DNA from: Mycobacterium bourgelatii
GTDB taxonomy: Bacteria; Actinomycetota; Actinomycetes; Mycobacteriales; Mycobacteriaceae
Direction: 5' to 3'
NCBI RefSeq assembly: GCF_010723575.1
Contig: NZ_BLKZ01000002.1
Coordinates: forward strand, 992,001-1,056,000
Length of the DNA stretch: 64,000 bases
The translations under genes were made by a program, and so were the position numbers. The notes under the pieces are model-generated. The model searched no databases. It was not told where the DNA came from and was given only the letters and a program-made list of their open reading frames with translations. Positions 16,643 through 25,206 of this stretch are shown here, piece after piece (the first letter of the stretch is position 1; the number at the start of each line of letters is the position of its first letter).

Positions 16643-17343
16643 AGAAGTACTACGGTCACACGCTGCTCTATCTGCACGAGACGATCGCGCTGGGGTCCGG
16701 CCGTAGCGATCGCTTCACCGAGGTGTTCGTCGACACCTACCAGCCGATGATGGCCGAGCTCGGCGCGCGTCTCTTCGCCATCTGGGAGACCACCCCATAC
16801 AACGGCCATTGGCCGCAGGCGACCATCATTTGGGAAATCGATGGGTTCGCCGATTATGCGAGGATCGGGGCGGCCCAAGCGCGGGGCGGCAGTCATCAGG
16901 CCGCGGCCGAGAAGTGGGCCGCATTTCTGGCCGACATCGGTGCCTCGGGTGAGGGTCGCATCATGTACGCCGGACCCAGCAACAAGACACTGGCCCAGCT
17001 GCAAGAAGCCAGTTTCACTGCGCCGCTGGTGATCCAGGAGATCATGCAGACCAAGCCCGGTCGCCAGGACGACTACATCCGCGAACTGGAACGCCTCTAC
17101 GTCCCGTGGTCGGAGCGCACCGGCAAACGCTGGCTGGGTTCCTTCACCACCACCTTCCGTTTCAACGAGGTCATCCACTACTGGGCCCTGGACGGCGGCT
17201 GGGAGTGCTTTGCCAACCACTACCCATCCTGGAAGGACAGCCCACCCGCGGAGATCGTCACCTGGATGAGTGTGGCCCCGGCACTGCGCGACGGGTGGGA
17301 AGACTCCATCCTGCAGGCCCTACCGCCGTCACCGCTGCAGTGA
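16639..17343 (+). CDS. NIPSNAP-like / dimeric alpha-beta barrel protein
   Basis: A 234-residue protein with two ferredoxin-like alpha+beta repeats: a first around LYLHETIALGSGRSDRFTEVF...ATIIWEIDGFADYARI and a second around IQEIMQTKPGRQDDYIRELERLYVPWSE...VIHYWALDGGWECFA. This is the pattern of NIPSNAP/EthD-type dimeric barrels, found next to P450 and CoA-dependent degradation genes, where they may bind or isomerise hydrophobic intermediates. It overlaps the upstream gene as ATGA and the P450 start as GTGA, so it is translated in series with both. Confidence 0.8.
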   Translation: MKKYYGHTLLYLHETIALGSGRSDRFTEVFVDTYQPMMAELGARLFAIWETTPYNGHWPQATIIWEIDGFADYARIGAAQARGGSHQAAAEKWAAFLADIGASGEGRIMYAGPSNKTLAQLQEASFTAPLVIQEIMQTKPGRQDDYIRELERLYVPWSERTGKRWLGSFTTTFRFNEVIHYWALDGGWECFANHYPSWKDSPPAEIVTWMSVAPALRDGWEDSILQALPPSPLQ

Positions 17344-18572
17344 ACGCCAGCACAGCCGCTCCGACCGACTTTCGCTACGACCCCTTCGACGCTGCGGTCA
17401 TGGCCAACCCGCTGCCCTACTACCGCGTCCTGCGGGACGAGCATCCGGTCTACTACATGCCCCAGTGGGATACCTTCGCGTTGTCCCGATTCGAGGACAT
17501 CTGGCAGGTACTTGAAGTCAACGACGGGACCTTCGTTGCCTCCGAAGGGACTTTGCCACCGGCGTCGGTCCTGGCTCGGCACAACGACGGGCCGGTTGAC
17601 GATCCGCCCTTGCATCCGTTGCCATTTCACGCGGTGTTCGACACCGACCTCTACAGTGAGATTCGTCGCGCTCATTCCGCGCCGTTGCGCCCGCGGTCGG
17701 TCGCGGCGCTGGAGTCGCGGATCCGCGCGTTGGCCAACGAACGACTCGACCTGCTGCTGCCGCGAGGCGGGTTCGACCTGACCCAGGACTACGGCGGCAT
17801 TGTGGTTGCCACCATCGTATGTGAATTGCTGGGCATATCAACCGATTTAGCGCCGCAGGTACTCGCCGCCGTCAACGCCGGCAGCCTGGCCGAACCCGGC
17901 GAAGGGGTGGACACCGCCGAAGCCCGGCCGAACTATCTGCAGTTCCTGGTGCCGGTGGTGACCAGCCGCAGATCCAACCCGAGTGGCGAGCTTCCGGTGG
18001 TCGACGGGCTGCTGGGCTACCGACTGCCCGACGGCAGTGCGCTCGACGACGTCGAGGTAGCCACCCAGATGCTCTGCATCTTCATCGGCGGCACCGAAAC
18101 GGTGCCCAAGATCGTGGCCCATGGCCTGTGGGAGCTGAGCCAACGACCCGACCAGCTGGCCGCGGTGCGCGCCGACCTTGCCGCCAATGTGATGGTCGCG
18201 CGCGAGGAAATGATCCGCTACTGCGCGCCGGCCCAATGGTTTGCCCGAACGGCGCGGAAGCCCTTCACTATTCACGGTCAGGCCATCCAGCCGGGCCAGC
18301 GCATCATCACGTTGCTCGCCTCGGCCAACCGCGACGAGCGGGAGTATCCGAATCCGGACGAGTTCATCTGGGACCGGCCGATCCGTCGATCACTGGCTTT
18401 CGGCCGCGGTCAGCACTTCTGCATCGGATATCATCTGGCGCGGCTGGAAGTCGCTGTGCTGCTGCAGGAATGGCTTCGGCGCGTGCCGGACTTCGCGATT
18501 CGCGGCGAGCAAGCCACCCGGCTGCCGTCCAGCTTCCAGTGGGGTTGGAACAACATCTTGGTGCAGGTGTGA
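17340..18572 (+). CDS. Cytochrome P450
   Basis: A complete 410-residue soluble P450. The I-helix oxygen-activation motif is GGTET (residues 250-254), ExxR is E290-R293, and the heme-binding loop FGRGQHFCIG places the axial cysteine at residue 361. The GTG start at 17340 overlaps the previous stop. It needs a ferredoxin and reductase, which are not encoded nearby, so it must use housekeeping partners. It likely performs the first hydroxylation of the island's substrate; family assignment beyond bacterial class I is not possible by eye. Confidence 0.95.
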   Translation: MNASTAAPTDFRYDPFDAAVMANPLPYYRVLRDEHPVYYMPQWDTFALSRFEDIWQVLEVNDGTFVASEGTLPPASVLARHNDGPVDDPPLHPLPFHAVFDTDLYSEIRRAHSAPLRPRSVAALESRIRALANERLDLLLPRGGFDLTQDYGGIVVATIVCELLGISTDLAPQVLAAVNAGSLAEPGEGVDTAEARPNYLQFLVPVVTSRRSNPSGELPVVDGLLGYRLPDGSALDDVEVATQMLCIFIGGTETVPKIVAHGLWELSQRPDQLAAVRADLAANVMVAREEMIRYCAPAQWFARTARKPFTIHGQAIQPGQRIITLLASANRDEREYPNPDEFIWDRPIRRSLAFGRGQHFCIGYHLARLEVAVLLQEWLRRVPDFAIRGEQATRLPSSFQWGWNNILVQV

Positions 18573-18573
18573 C

Positions 18574-19542
18574 GTGTGGTCTTACCGGATCGTCGCACCT
18601 TACCTGTTCGAGCGAACCTCGATCGCCGACCGTGCGCCCGAGGACCTCGCGGATGGTCAAGTGCTGCTTCGGTTTAGCGCCGCGGGAGTGTGTGGCAGTG
18701 ATCTGCCGGCGTTCCGTGGTGCCAAGGGGCGCCTGCCAGGCGACGACGGCCGCAGCGCCGCGGAGAAAGACGGCTACCCGATCCACGAGGTGGCCGGTGA
18801 GGTCATCGCCAGCCGACACCCCGAGCACCGCGCCGGTGACCAAGTGGTGGGCTGGGCATCCGGATTCGACGGACTGATGGAGCGGGTGGTCAGCGACGGC
18901 GACGGGTTGGCGCCATACGATCCGGCGTTGACACCCGCGGAGGCGGTGGGCCTGCAACCCCTGGCCTGTGTGCTGTACGCATGCGAGCAGTTACCGGATC
19001 TGTCGGGTCGACATGTGGCGATCATCGGGCAAGGCTCGATCGGCCTGTTGTTCTCCTACGTTGCCAAGGTTATGGGGGCCCGACGGGTCACCGGCGTCGA
19101 TCCCGTTGCCCGGGAGAGTCTTTCGCGTTCCTTCGGAGTCGATGATGCCGTACGTGCCACCAGCGACCGCTGGGTGAGCCAGCTGTCGCCGGCCGACCGG
19201 GCAGACGTCGTCATCGAGGCCGTCGGCCATCAGGTGGCCACCCTGGGCCATGCCATCGACGCGGCCGCCTTCGGCGGGACGGTCTTGTACTTCGGCGTCG
19301 CCGACGACGACGTGTACCCGATCAGCATGCGCACCATGCTGCGCAACAACTTGACCTTGAAGTCCGGTGTGACGCTGGAGCGTCGGCGAATGCTGGACCT
19401 GGCCGGAAAGTTCGCCGCCGAACATCCCGAACTGCTCGGCACCTATCTCACCCACACCTTCGCCGTCGACGACGTGCAGGCGGCCTTCGAGCTCGCCTGC
19501 CGTCCGGTTCCCGAGCGAGTCAAGATCGCGATCGCCCGATGA
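18574..19542 (+). CDS. Zinc-binding medium-chain dehydrogenase
   Basis: A 322-residue MDR protein. The GroES-like domain contains AAGVCGSDLPAFRG (catalytic zinc Cys) and the HEVAGEV segment; the Rossmann domain has VAIIGQGSIGLLFSYVAKVMGARRVTGVD. The four-cysteine structural zinc loop of classical alcohol dehydrogenases is missing, as in sorbitol-type and threonine-type relatives. It would oxidise the alcohol made by the P450, using NAD(P)+. GTG at 18574 lies one base after the P450 stop, and its end overlaps the aldolase start as ATGA. Confidence 0.88.
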   Translation: MWSYRIVAPYLFERTSIADRAPEDLADGQVLLRFSAAGVCGSDLPAFRGAKGRLPGDDGRSAAEKDGYPIHEVAGEVIASRHPEHRAGDQVVGWASGFDGLMERVVSDGDGLAPYDPALTPAEAVGLQPLACVLYACEQLPDLSGRHVAIIGQGSIGLLFSYVAKVMGARRVTGVDPVARESLSRSFGVDDAVRATSDRWVSQLSPADRADVVIEAVGHQVATLGHAIDAAAFGGTVLYFGVADDDVYPISMRTMLRNNLTLKSGVTLERRRMLDLAGKFAAEHPELLGTYLTHTFAVDDVQAAFELACRPVPERVKIAIAR

Positions 19543-20279
19543 GTGTCTTCGCGAGCAAACCGCAGGCGCCGATCTGGGGCGGCTGGATCACCGGCCATAC
19601 CCTGCTGGGAGCCGAGGAATTCGCCCGGGCGGGCTACGACTACGTGGGCTTCGACACCCAGCACGGCTATCTCGACGACGCCGATGTCGCCGGCATGCTG
19701 CGGCCCCTCGAGCACGTGCCGATCGCCACCGCGGTGCGGCTACCCAACGCCGACCCCGCGCCGATCGGGCGGTTACTCGATGCCGGGGCCGACGCCGTCG
19801 TCATCGCCATGGTCGAGTCGGCCGACCAAGCGGCCGCGGCGGTGGCGGCCACCCGCTATCCGCCGCACGGCATCCGCAGCTACGGACCGCTGCGGGCCAG
19901 CCTGGGCAGCGACCCGGCCGTCCTCCAATCCCGCGCGAGCGTGTTCGCGATGATCGAGACCGCCGCGGCCTTGTCGAGTGTCGGTGAAATCTGCGCCGTC
20001 GACGGGCTGACCGGAATCTACGTCGGCCCAGCCGATCTGGCGATCTCGATGGGGGCGGACGTGGCCGGGGCCCTGAACAATCCCGAGGTGCTTGACGCCG
20101 TCGTCCGCATTCACCGGGTTGCGTCGGATGCCGGGCTGGTCACCGGAATTCACGCCGGAAACGGCAAGGGGGGCCGGGCAATGGCCGAGATCGGTTATCG
20201 GATGATCACCCTCGCGTCGGAGGCTCAATCGCTGCGGCGGGGCGCGGCAGAGCATCTGCGGGAAGCCACCTCGTCATGA
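19539..20279 (+). CDS. HpcH/HpaI family aldolase
   Basis: A 246-residue class II pyruvate aldolase fold. The signature elements are GYDYVGFDTQHGYLDD (Asp/Gln/His), TAVRLPNADPAPIGRLLDAGADAVVIAMVES (Arg and metal Glu) and TGIYVGPADLAISMG. Enzymes of this family cleave 4-hydroxy-2-keto acids to pyruvate or related keto acids and an aldehyde, or do the reverse. It fits a ring-cleavage or chain-cleavage step late in the pathway. It overlaps both neighbours by four bases. Confidence 0.92.
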   Translation: MSVFASKPQAPIWGGWITGHTLLGAEEFARAGYDYVGFDTQHGYLDDADVAGMLRPLEHVPIATAVRLPNADPAPIGRLLDAGADAVVIAMVESADQAAAAVAATRYPPHGIRSYGPLRASLGSDPAVLQSRASVFAMIETAAALSSVGEICAVDGLTGIYVGPADLAISMGADVAGALNNPEVLDAVVRIHRVASDAGLVTGIHAGNGKGGRAMAEIGYRMITLASEAQSLRRGAAEHLREATSS

Positions 20280-20671
20280 GCGACGCAGAAGCCTTGATCC
20301 GTTCACTATTGGCCGATTACGCGCTCGCCCTGGACGCGGGTGATGACGACGCCTGCGTGCAACTGTTCACCCCGGACGCGGAGTTTCGGGTGTACGGCCG
20401 GACCTTCACCGGACATGAGGGCCTCAGCAGAATGTTCCGCATGGCTCCGCACGGGTTGCATCTGACCGGTGTGTCCCGCATCGATGTGCAGGGCGACACG
20501 GCAACGTCGCGATCGCAGGTGCTGTTCGTCCGGGCGGGTGACCAGCAACTGCGGCCCGCGCTGTACGACGACGAACTGGTCCAGGAAGGCGGTCGTTGGC
20601 TTTTCCGGCGGCGGCGCTGTCGATTCATCACCACACACGGGCTCAGTGACAGTCCCGAGGTGGGGCCGTGA
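20276..20671 (+). CDS. SnoaL-like / nuclear transport factor 2-like protein
   Basis: A 131-residue cone-shaped alpha+beta barrel of the SnoaL_4 type. The N-terminal helix EALIRSLLADYALALDAGDDDACVQLFTPDAEFRVYG and the strand pairs ATSRSQVLFV and LYDDELVQEGGRWLFRRRRCRFI are typical. Such proteins act as isomerases, dehydratases, hydrolases or small subunits of oxygenases. No catalytic residues can be assigned by eye. The ATG is inside the end of the aldolase gene (ATGA). Confidence 0.85.
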   Translation: MSDAEALIRSLLADYALALDAGDDDACVQLFTPDAEFRVYGRTFTGHEGLSRMFRMAPHGLHLTGVSRIDVQGDTATSRSQVLFVRAGDQQLRPALYDDELVQEGGRWLFRRRRCRFITTHGLSDSPEVGP

Positions 20672-21387
20672 TGGGCGCACGACGTGTCGCCCTGGTCACG
20701 GGTGCAGCCGGCGGGCAAGGCAGCGCCATCGTGAAAAAACTTCGGGCTGAAGGTTATTCGGTGGCCGCCTGCGACGTACGGACCGGCTCCGGCGATTTCG
20801 ACGACGACGAGGTGATCTCGCTCCGGCTGGACGTCACCGACCCGGAGCAGTGGACGGCAGCCATTGATCAGGTGACGAGTCGGTTCGGCGGCCTGACCAC
20901 GCTGGTCAACAACGCCGGAGTCCTGCACCGGGCGGCGCTGCAGGACGAGACGGTGGAAGGTTTCGAAAAGCTCTGGCGGGTCAACTGTCTGGGCGCATTT
21001 CTCGGCATCCGCGCCGCGTTGGACCCACTGCGCGAGGCCGAGAACGCCGCCATCGTCAACATCTGCAGCACCGGGGCGATCCGCCCGTTCCCGCAGCACT
21101 GCGGCTACGGGTCGGCGAAGTGGGCGCTGCGGGGTTTGACTCAGACCGCTGCGGCTGAGCTCGGTCCGTCCGGAATCCGGGTGAACGCGGTGTTCCCAGG
21201 CCCCGTCGCGACCCCCATGCTCGACGACGTCACCCAGACCCGGCTCGCGGCGACCGCGATGTTCGGCCGCCTCGGCCGGCCGACCGAAATCGCCGATGCG
21301 GTCGCGTTTTTGGTGTCCGACGAGGCGTCGTTCATCACCGGCTCGGAGCTGGTCGTCGACGGCGGTCAATGCCTGCAGATCCGATGA
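20671..21387 (+). CDS. Short-chain dehydrogenase/reductase in the P450 operon
   Basis: A 238-residue classical SDR with the cofactor loop TGAAGGQG (residues 10-17), NNAG at 80-83 and catalytic Ser133, Tyr146 and Lys150 (YGSAK). CDVRTGSGDF after beta-2 begins with Asp, which favours NAD(H). Start is ATG at 20671 sharing a base with the SnoaL stop; GTG at 20668 is also possible. It likely handles a second oxidoreduction of the same substrate as the zinc dehydrogenase. It overlaps the hydrolase start by four bases. Confidence 0.9.
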   Translation: MGARRVALVTGAAGGQGSAIVKKLRAEGYSVAACDVRTGSGDFDDDEVISLRLDVTDPEQWTAAIDQVTSRFGGLTTLVNNAGVLHRAALQDETVEGFEKLWRVNCLGAFLGIRAALDPLREAENAAIVNICSTGAIRPFPQHCGYGSAKWALRGLTQTAAAELGPSGIRVNAVFPGPVATPMLDDVTQTRLAATAMFGRLGRPTEIADAVAFLVSDEASFITGSELVVDGGQCLQIR

Positions 21388-22316
21388 GCGCCGACGCGCC
21401 CGAAGCCACTGAACGGCTCGATCCCGCATTACGTCCGGTAGCCATCGCGCGTACCGACTTTTCGCTGGAAGCGATTCCGTTGATCCGCGCGTCGATGGAT
21501 GAGCGGCGGCGGAACACCGTCGAGCAGGAGGGCGCCGGGGCCGACGTCACTGTCGAAGAGTCTGCGGCCGGTTCGGTGCCGGTACGCATCTATCGAGGCG
21601 GCGCCACGCCGGCGCCGGTGGTGATCTATTGCCACGCGGGTGGATTCGCGCTGGGAAATCTCGATACCGACCACCGGCAATGCCTGGAACTCGCCCATCG
21701 CGCGGGATGCACGGTGGTGTCGGTCGAATACCGGCTGGCACCGGAACATCCCTATCCGGCCGCGCTCGACGATGCCGCCGCGGTGCTGAAGTGGGTGGTG
21801 GCGAACGCGGCAACCCTGGGCGTCGATTCGACGCGCCTGGCGGTCGCGGGTAGTAGCGCCGGGGCGGCGTTGGCGGCAGGCTTGGCGCACCGTGCCGCCG
21901 ACGGTGTGTTACCGCCGGTAGCGTTCCAGTTGCTGCACCAGCCCGTGCTGGACGACCGGCCTACTGCATCGAGACTCGAGTTTCGGGCGACCCCCGCGTT
22001 CGACGGCGAGGGAGCGGATCTGATGTGGAGCCATTACCTGGCCGGCCGACCCGGCTCACCCGACGCAGTCCCGGCCCGGCGAGGCCAACTCGAGGGGTTG
22101 CCCCCGGCGCTGATCACCTGCGCGGAGATCGATCCGTTTCGCGACGAAGCGATCGAGTACGCGACTCGGCTCCTGCGTGCCGGGGTAGCCACCGAGTTGC
22201 ATGTCTTTCCGCGCGTCTGTCACGGGTTCGATTCGCTGCTTCCCGAATGGTCGGTCTCGCAACGACTTTTCGCGCTGCAGGGCAGTGCGCTGAGCGCGGC
22301 CTTCAGGCAAGGTTGA
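21384..22316 (+). CDS. Alpha/beta hydrolase, HSL (hormone-sensitive lipase) family
   Basis: A 310-residue carboxylesterase. The oxyanion motif reads HAGG (residues 84-87) and the nucleophile elbow is GSSAG with Ser158, a variant of the usual GDSAG. The acid lies in EIDPFRDEA and the histidine in RVCHGFD. It probably hydrolyses an ester or lactone intermediate. The start ATG at 21384 overlaps the SDR stop (ATGA); a longer start at 21369 would lie inside the SDR gene. It is the last gene of the operon, and its end overlaps the convergent adhE1 by 14 bases. Confidence 0.92.
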   Translation: MSADAPEATERLDPALRPVAIARTDFSLEAIPLIRASMDERRRNTVEQEGAGADVTVEESAAGSVPVRIYRGGATPAPVVIYCHAGGFALGNLDTDHRQCLELAHRAGCTVVSVEYRLAPEHPYPAALDDAAAVLKWVVANAATLGVDSTRLAVAGSSAGAALAAGLAHRAADGVLPPVAFQLLHQPVLDDRPTASRLEFRATPAFDGEGADLMWSHYLAGRPGSPDAVPARRGQLEGLPPALITCAEIDPFRDEAIEYATRLLRAGVATELHVFPRVCHGFDSLLPEWSVSQRLFALQGSALSAAFRQG

Positions 22317-23436
22317 TCAGCTGACGCACCGCCGTGCCGTCGGCCAAATGATCCATCGCCTCGTTGATGTCGCCCAGCCGAATCGACGACGACACCAGCG
22401 CTTCCACCGGAAGTCGGCCGTCCCGCCACAGCGAAACGAACCGGGGGATGTCGCGGCTGGGGACCGCCGAACCCAGATAGCTGCCGATCAATGATCGCCC
22501 TTCGGCGACAAAACCCAACGGCGACAGGCTGATCCGTGCCGTAGGCGGCGGCAGACCGACCGTGATGGTGCGACCGCCCGGGGCGGTCAGGGCGACGGCG
22601 GTATCCAGTGCGGCTGGATGCCCCACCGCCTCGATGACCACTGGGGCCTTGATTCCGGCAGCGACGGCCTGCGCCGGGGTGTAGGTCTCGTGGGCGCCCA
22701 AAGCCTGTGCGGCCGCTAGCTTTTCCGGGAGTCGATCCACGCCGATGACCCGAACGTCGGGATACGTCCGGGCGGTGATCACGGCGGCCATGCCGACACC
22801 ACCGAGTCCGACGACGGCAACCGCCTGTCCCGGCCGCGGATCGCCCACATTGAGCACCGCGCCACCGCCGGTCAGCACCGCACAACCAAGGAGTGCGGCA
22901 ACGTTGGGCGGAACGTCGCGCGGCACCGGCACCGCGCTGGCCCGGTTGACCACGGCATGCGTCGCAAACCCCGAGACGCCCAAATGGTGGTAGACCGGAT
23001 CCCGTTGCCCGCTCCTGCGCCGGTGCAGCCGGATCCCGCCGCCCAGCAGAGTTCCCGCGCTGTTGGCCGCACTCGCGGGTTCGCACGGCGTGAGTCCCTC
23101 CGTCGCGCAGGCCGCGCAGTGACCGCATCGAGGCAGAAACACCAGCACAACGCGGTCGCCGACGCTGACCCCATCCCGTTCGGTCGCGCTGCCGTCGCCG
23201 ATCCGCTCGACGATCCCTGCGGCCTCGTGCCCCAGCAGCATCGGCACCGGCCGCACCCGGTTGCCGTCGACCACCGACAGATCGGAGTGGCATACGCCGG
23301 CGGCTTCGATGCGAACTAGCAGCTCGTCGTCGCGCGGGTCGTCCAGTTCCACATCGACAACGCTGATCGGCCGCGATTCGGAATACGGGCGAGGCGCGCC
23401 GATCCGCTCGAGCACCGCGCCCTGAATCTGAATCAT
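22303..23436 (-). CDS. adhE1: Zinc-containing alcohol dehydrogenase (adhE1, Rv0162c-like)
   Basis: A 377-residue class III-type MDR alcohol dehydrogenase. The catalytic zinc segment is GVCHSDLSVVDG and GHEAAGIVERIG, and the structural zinc loop has CGHCAAC followed by a fourth cysteine. The Rossmann glycine motif VVGLGGVGMAAV is intact. Order and length fit Rv0162c, so the backbone shared with M. tuberculosis resumes here. ATG at 23436 is preferred over TTG at 23448. Only 14 bases separate it from the divergent thioesterase start. Confidence 0.9.
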   Translation of the reverse strand: MIQIQGAVLERIGAPRPYSESRPISVVDVELDDPRDDELLVRIEAAGVCHSDLSVVDGNRVRPVPMLLGHEAAGIVERIGDGSATERDGVSVGDRVVLVFLPRCGHCAACATEGLTPCEPASAANSAGTLLGGGIRLHRRRSGQRDPVYHHLGVSGFATHAVVNRASAVPVPRDVPPNVAALLGCAVLTGGGAVLNVGDPRPGQAVAVVGLGGVGMAAVITARTYPDVRVIGVDRLPEKLAAAQALGAHETYTPAQAVAAGIKAPVVIEAVGHPAALDTAVALTAPGGRTITVGLPPPTARISLSPLGFVAEGRSLIGSYLGSAVPSRDIPRFVSLWRDGRLPVEALVSSSIRLGDINEAMDHLADGTAVRQLINLA

Positions 23437-23450
23437 GTTGGAATACAACC

Positions 23451-23921
23451 ATGAGTTCCGTACCGCCGACCGTCCCGTCCGGCCCGGATAACCTGACCAG
23501 CAGCGACTTCCCGGTGTTGTGGCCGGTGCTCACCCGCTGGGCCGACAACGACATGTTCGGCCACCTCAACAACGCGGTCTATTACCAACTGTTCGACACG
23601 GCGATCAACGCGTGGATCAACACCAAGGCCGGCGTCGACCCGATGAGCACACCGGCGCTGGGCATCGTCGCAGAATCAGGTTGCCGCTACTTCTCGGAAC
23701 TGCACTTCCCGCAAAGCCTGACGGTCGGCCTGGCGGTGACCAGCCTGGGCCGCAGCAGCGTCACCTACCGGCTGGGCGTCTTCAAGGCCGACACCGAGGG
23801 GCCGCAGCCGATCACCGCCCTCGGGCACTGGGTGCACGTCTACGTGGATCGGACCACCCGCAAATCGGTGCCGATCCCCGACGGGATCCGGTCGCTGCTC
23901 GAGACGGCCTGCGTGAGCTGA
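23451..23921 (+). CDS. Hotdog-fold acyl-CoA thioesterase (Rv0163-like)
   Basis: A 156-residue 4HBT thioesterase. The motif RWADNDMFGHLNNAVYYQLFDTAIN contains the aspartate used by 4-hydroxybenzoyl-CoA-type thioesterases, followed by SELHFPQSLTVGL and WVHVYVDRTTRKSVPIP. It is likely a tetrameric cytosolic enzyme. Position between adhE1 and the TB18.5 gene matches Rv0163. It is divergent from adhE1 by only 14 bases, so their promoters must overlap the opposing coding sequences. Confidence 0.9.
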   Translation: MSSVPPTVPSGPDNLTSSDFPVLWPVLTRWADNDMFGHLNNAVYYQLFDTAINAWINTKAGVDPMSTPALGIVAESGCRYFSELHFPQSLTVGLAVTSLGRSSVTYRLGVFKADTEGPQPITALGHWVHVYVDRTTRKSVPIPDGIRSLLETACVS

Positions 23922-23976
23922 ACTCCCCGAACCGGCCCTTAAAATGGCCTCAGAATGGCCTCAGTATGCTTCGCCA

Positions 23977-24417
23977 ATGCCAGTTTTGAGTAAGACTGTC
24001 GAGGTCGATGCGCCCGCCGCCGCCCTCTTGTCGATCGTTTCCGATTTCGAGCGCTACCCCGAATGGAACGAAGGGGTCAAGGGCTGCTGGGTGCTCGCGC
24101 GCTACGACGACGGGCGGGCCAGCCAGTTGCGGCTCGACATGTCCATCCAAGGCTTCGAAGGCACCTACATCACGGCCGTGTACTACCCCGCGGCGAACCA
24201 GATTCAGACGGTCATGCAGCAGGGCGAGTTCTTCTCCAAGCAGGACCAGCTGTTCAGTTGGGTGGAAACCGGCCCCACCACCTTGTTGACGGTGGACATC
24301 GACGTGGAGGTCACCATGCCGGTGCCTCCTCCGATGGTGAAGATGCTGCTGGGCAACGTGCTGGACCAGCTCGCCGACAACCTCAAGAAGCGCGCCGAGG
24401 AATTAGGCGTGGCGTAG
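23977..24417 (+). CDS. SRPBCC/START-like protein, TB18.5-like (Rv0164)
   Basis: A 146-residue polyketide cyclase/dehydrase-type fold. It has the START-like pattern VEVDAPAAALLSIVSDFERYPEWNEGVKGCWV at the N-terminus and a long C-terminal helix MVKMLLGNVLDQLADNLKKRAEELGV, a hydrophobic-ligand-binding layout. It matches Rv0164 (TB18.5), an abundant M. tuberculosis antigen, in place and size. The ATG at 23977 is chosen where homology begins. A short tandem ATGGCCTCAGA duplication at 23944-23964 lies in the leader. Confidence 0.88.
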   Translation: MPVLSKTVEVDAPAAALLSIVSDFERYPEWNEGVKGCWVLARYDDGRASQLRLDMSIQGFEGTYITAVYYPAANQIQTVMQQGEFFSKQDQLFSWVETGPTTLLTVDIDVEVTMPVPPPMVKMLLGNVLDQLADNLKKRAEELGVA

Positions 24418-24443
24418 CCGGGCGCATCGGGGCCCCGGCGAAT

Positions 24444-25136
24444 TCACGCGAAGATTCCCGTCTTCTCCAGCATGTCCGTCAACCGGCGGGCCCCGTCGGT
24501 GAACTGCCAAACGGTCAACTCGGTAACCGCCGCGGTGTCGCGACGACGCAGCGCGGCGATCAACTGCCGATGGTTGTCGATTGCGGCCGCACCCCATTCG
24601 GGATCGGCCGCGAACATCTGCGCCGGCATGTAGCGCGCGGCGTTGAGAAGGAACCACGCCAGCTTGATCCGCCGGCTTGCCTGGTTGAAGACGCGGTGAA
24701 ACGCGAACTCCACTGCGGCGGTGGTCTCGATGTCGCCAGAACTCACCGCCAGAGCCAGGCTTTCGTTGATCCGCTCTAGTTCGCCGATCTCGGGTTCGGT
24801 GATGCGCTCGGTGGCGGCGACTGCCAGTTCCCGGGCGATGGTCGCCTGCAGCCAGAAGATGTCGTCGATGTCCTGCCGGGTCAACGGCAGCACGACATGT
24901 CCGCGGTGCGGTTCCAGTTGCACCATGCCTTCGCCGCGCAACTTCAGCAGGGCCTCGCGGACCGGCGTGATGCTCACGCCGAGTGCGGCGGCGGTTTCGT
25001 CCAGTCGGATGAACGTCCCTGGGCGCAATGTCCCGGTCATGATCGCCGCCCGTAGGTGGCCCGCAACCTCGTCGGACAGCTGCGACCGACGCAGCGGACG
25101 CCGACCGCGCGGCTTGGCGGATAGCGGTGCGTTCAC
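24444..25136 (-). CDS. mce1R: GntR/FadR family repressor of the mce1 operon
   Basis: Ortholog of Rv0165c, known to repress mce1 in M. tuberculosis. A winged helix-turn-helix lies at about residues 17-80 (LSDEVAGHLRAAIMTGTLRPGTFI, AALGVSITPVREALLKLRGEGMVQLEPHRGHVV), followed by an FCD effector domain with a probable metal/ligand site (EFAFHRVFNQ, DNHRQLIAALRRRD). GTG at 25136 gives 230 residues. The frame stays open to ATG 25238 (264 residues, the length annotated in M. tuberculosis), but that extension covers a pair of direct repeats and has unprotein-like composition. It is divergent from fadD5, as expected for a local regulator. Confidence 0.9.
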   Translation of the reverse strand: MNAPLSAKPRGRRPLRRSQLSDEVAGHLRAAIMTGTLRPGTFIRLDETAAALGVSITPVREALLKLRGEGMVQLEPHRGHVVLPLTRQDIDDIFWLQATIARELAVAATERITEPEIGELERINESLALAVSSGDIETTAAVEFAFHRVFNQASRRIKLAWFLLNAARYMPAQMFAADPEWGAAAIDNHRQLIAALRRRDTAAVTELTVWQFTDGARRLTDMLEKTGIFA

Positions 25137-25206
25137 ATGCTCTGCCAGGGCTTTCGTGGCTTGTCTGGTACCGGCGAGGTCTTGTATATGGGCCGCCCAG
25201 ACCACT

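Noticed and set aside
23437..23572. Extension and alternative frame 22220-23572 around adhE1
   Set aside because: Out-of-frame Arg/Ser-rich reading of adhE1, not a gene.
23943..23964. Tandem ATGGCCTCAGA duplication before the TB18.5-like gene
   Set aside because: Only two units in a leader; likely simple slippage, no regulatory meaning seen.
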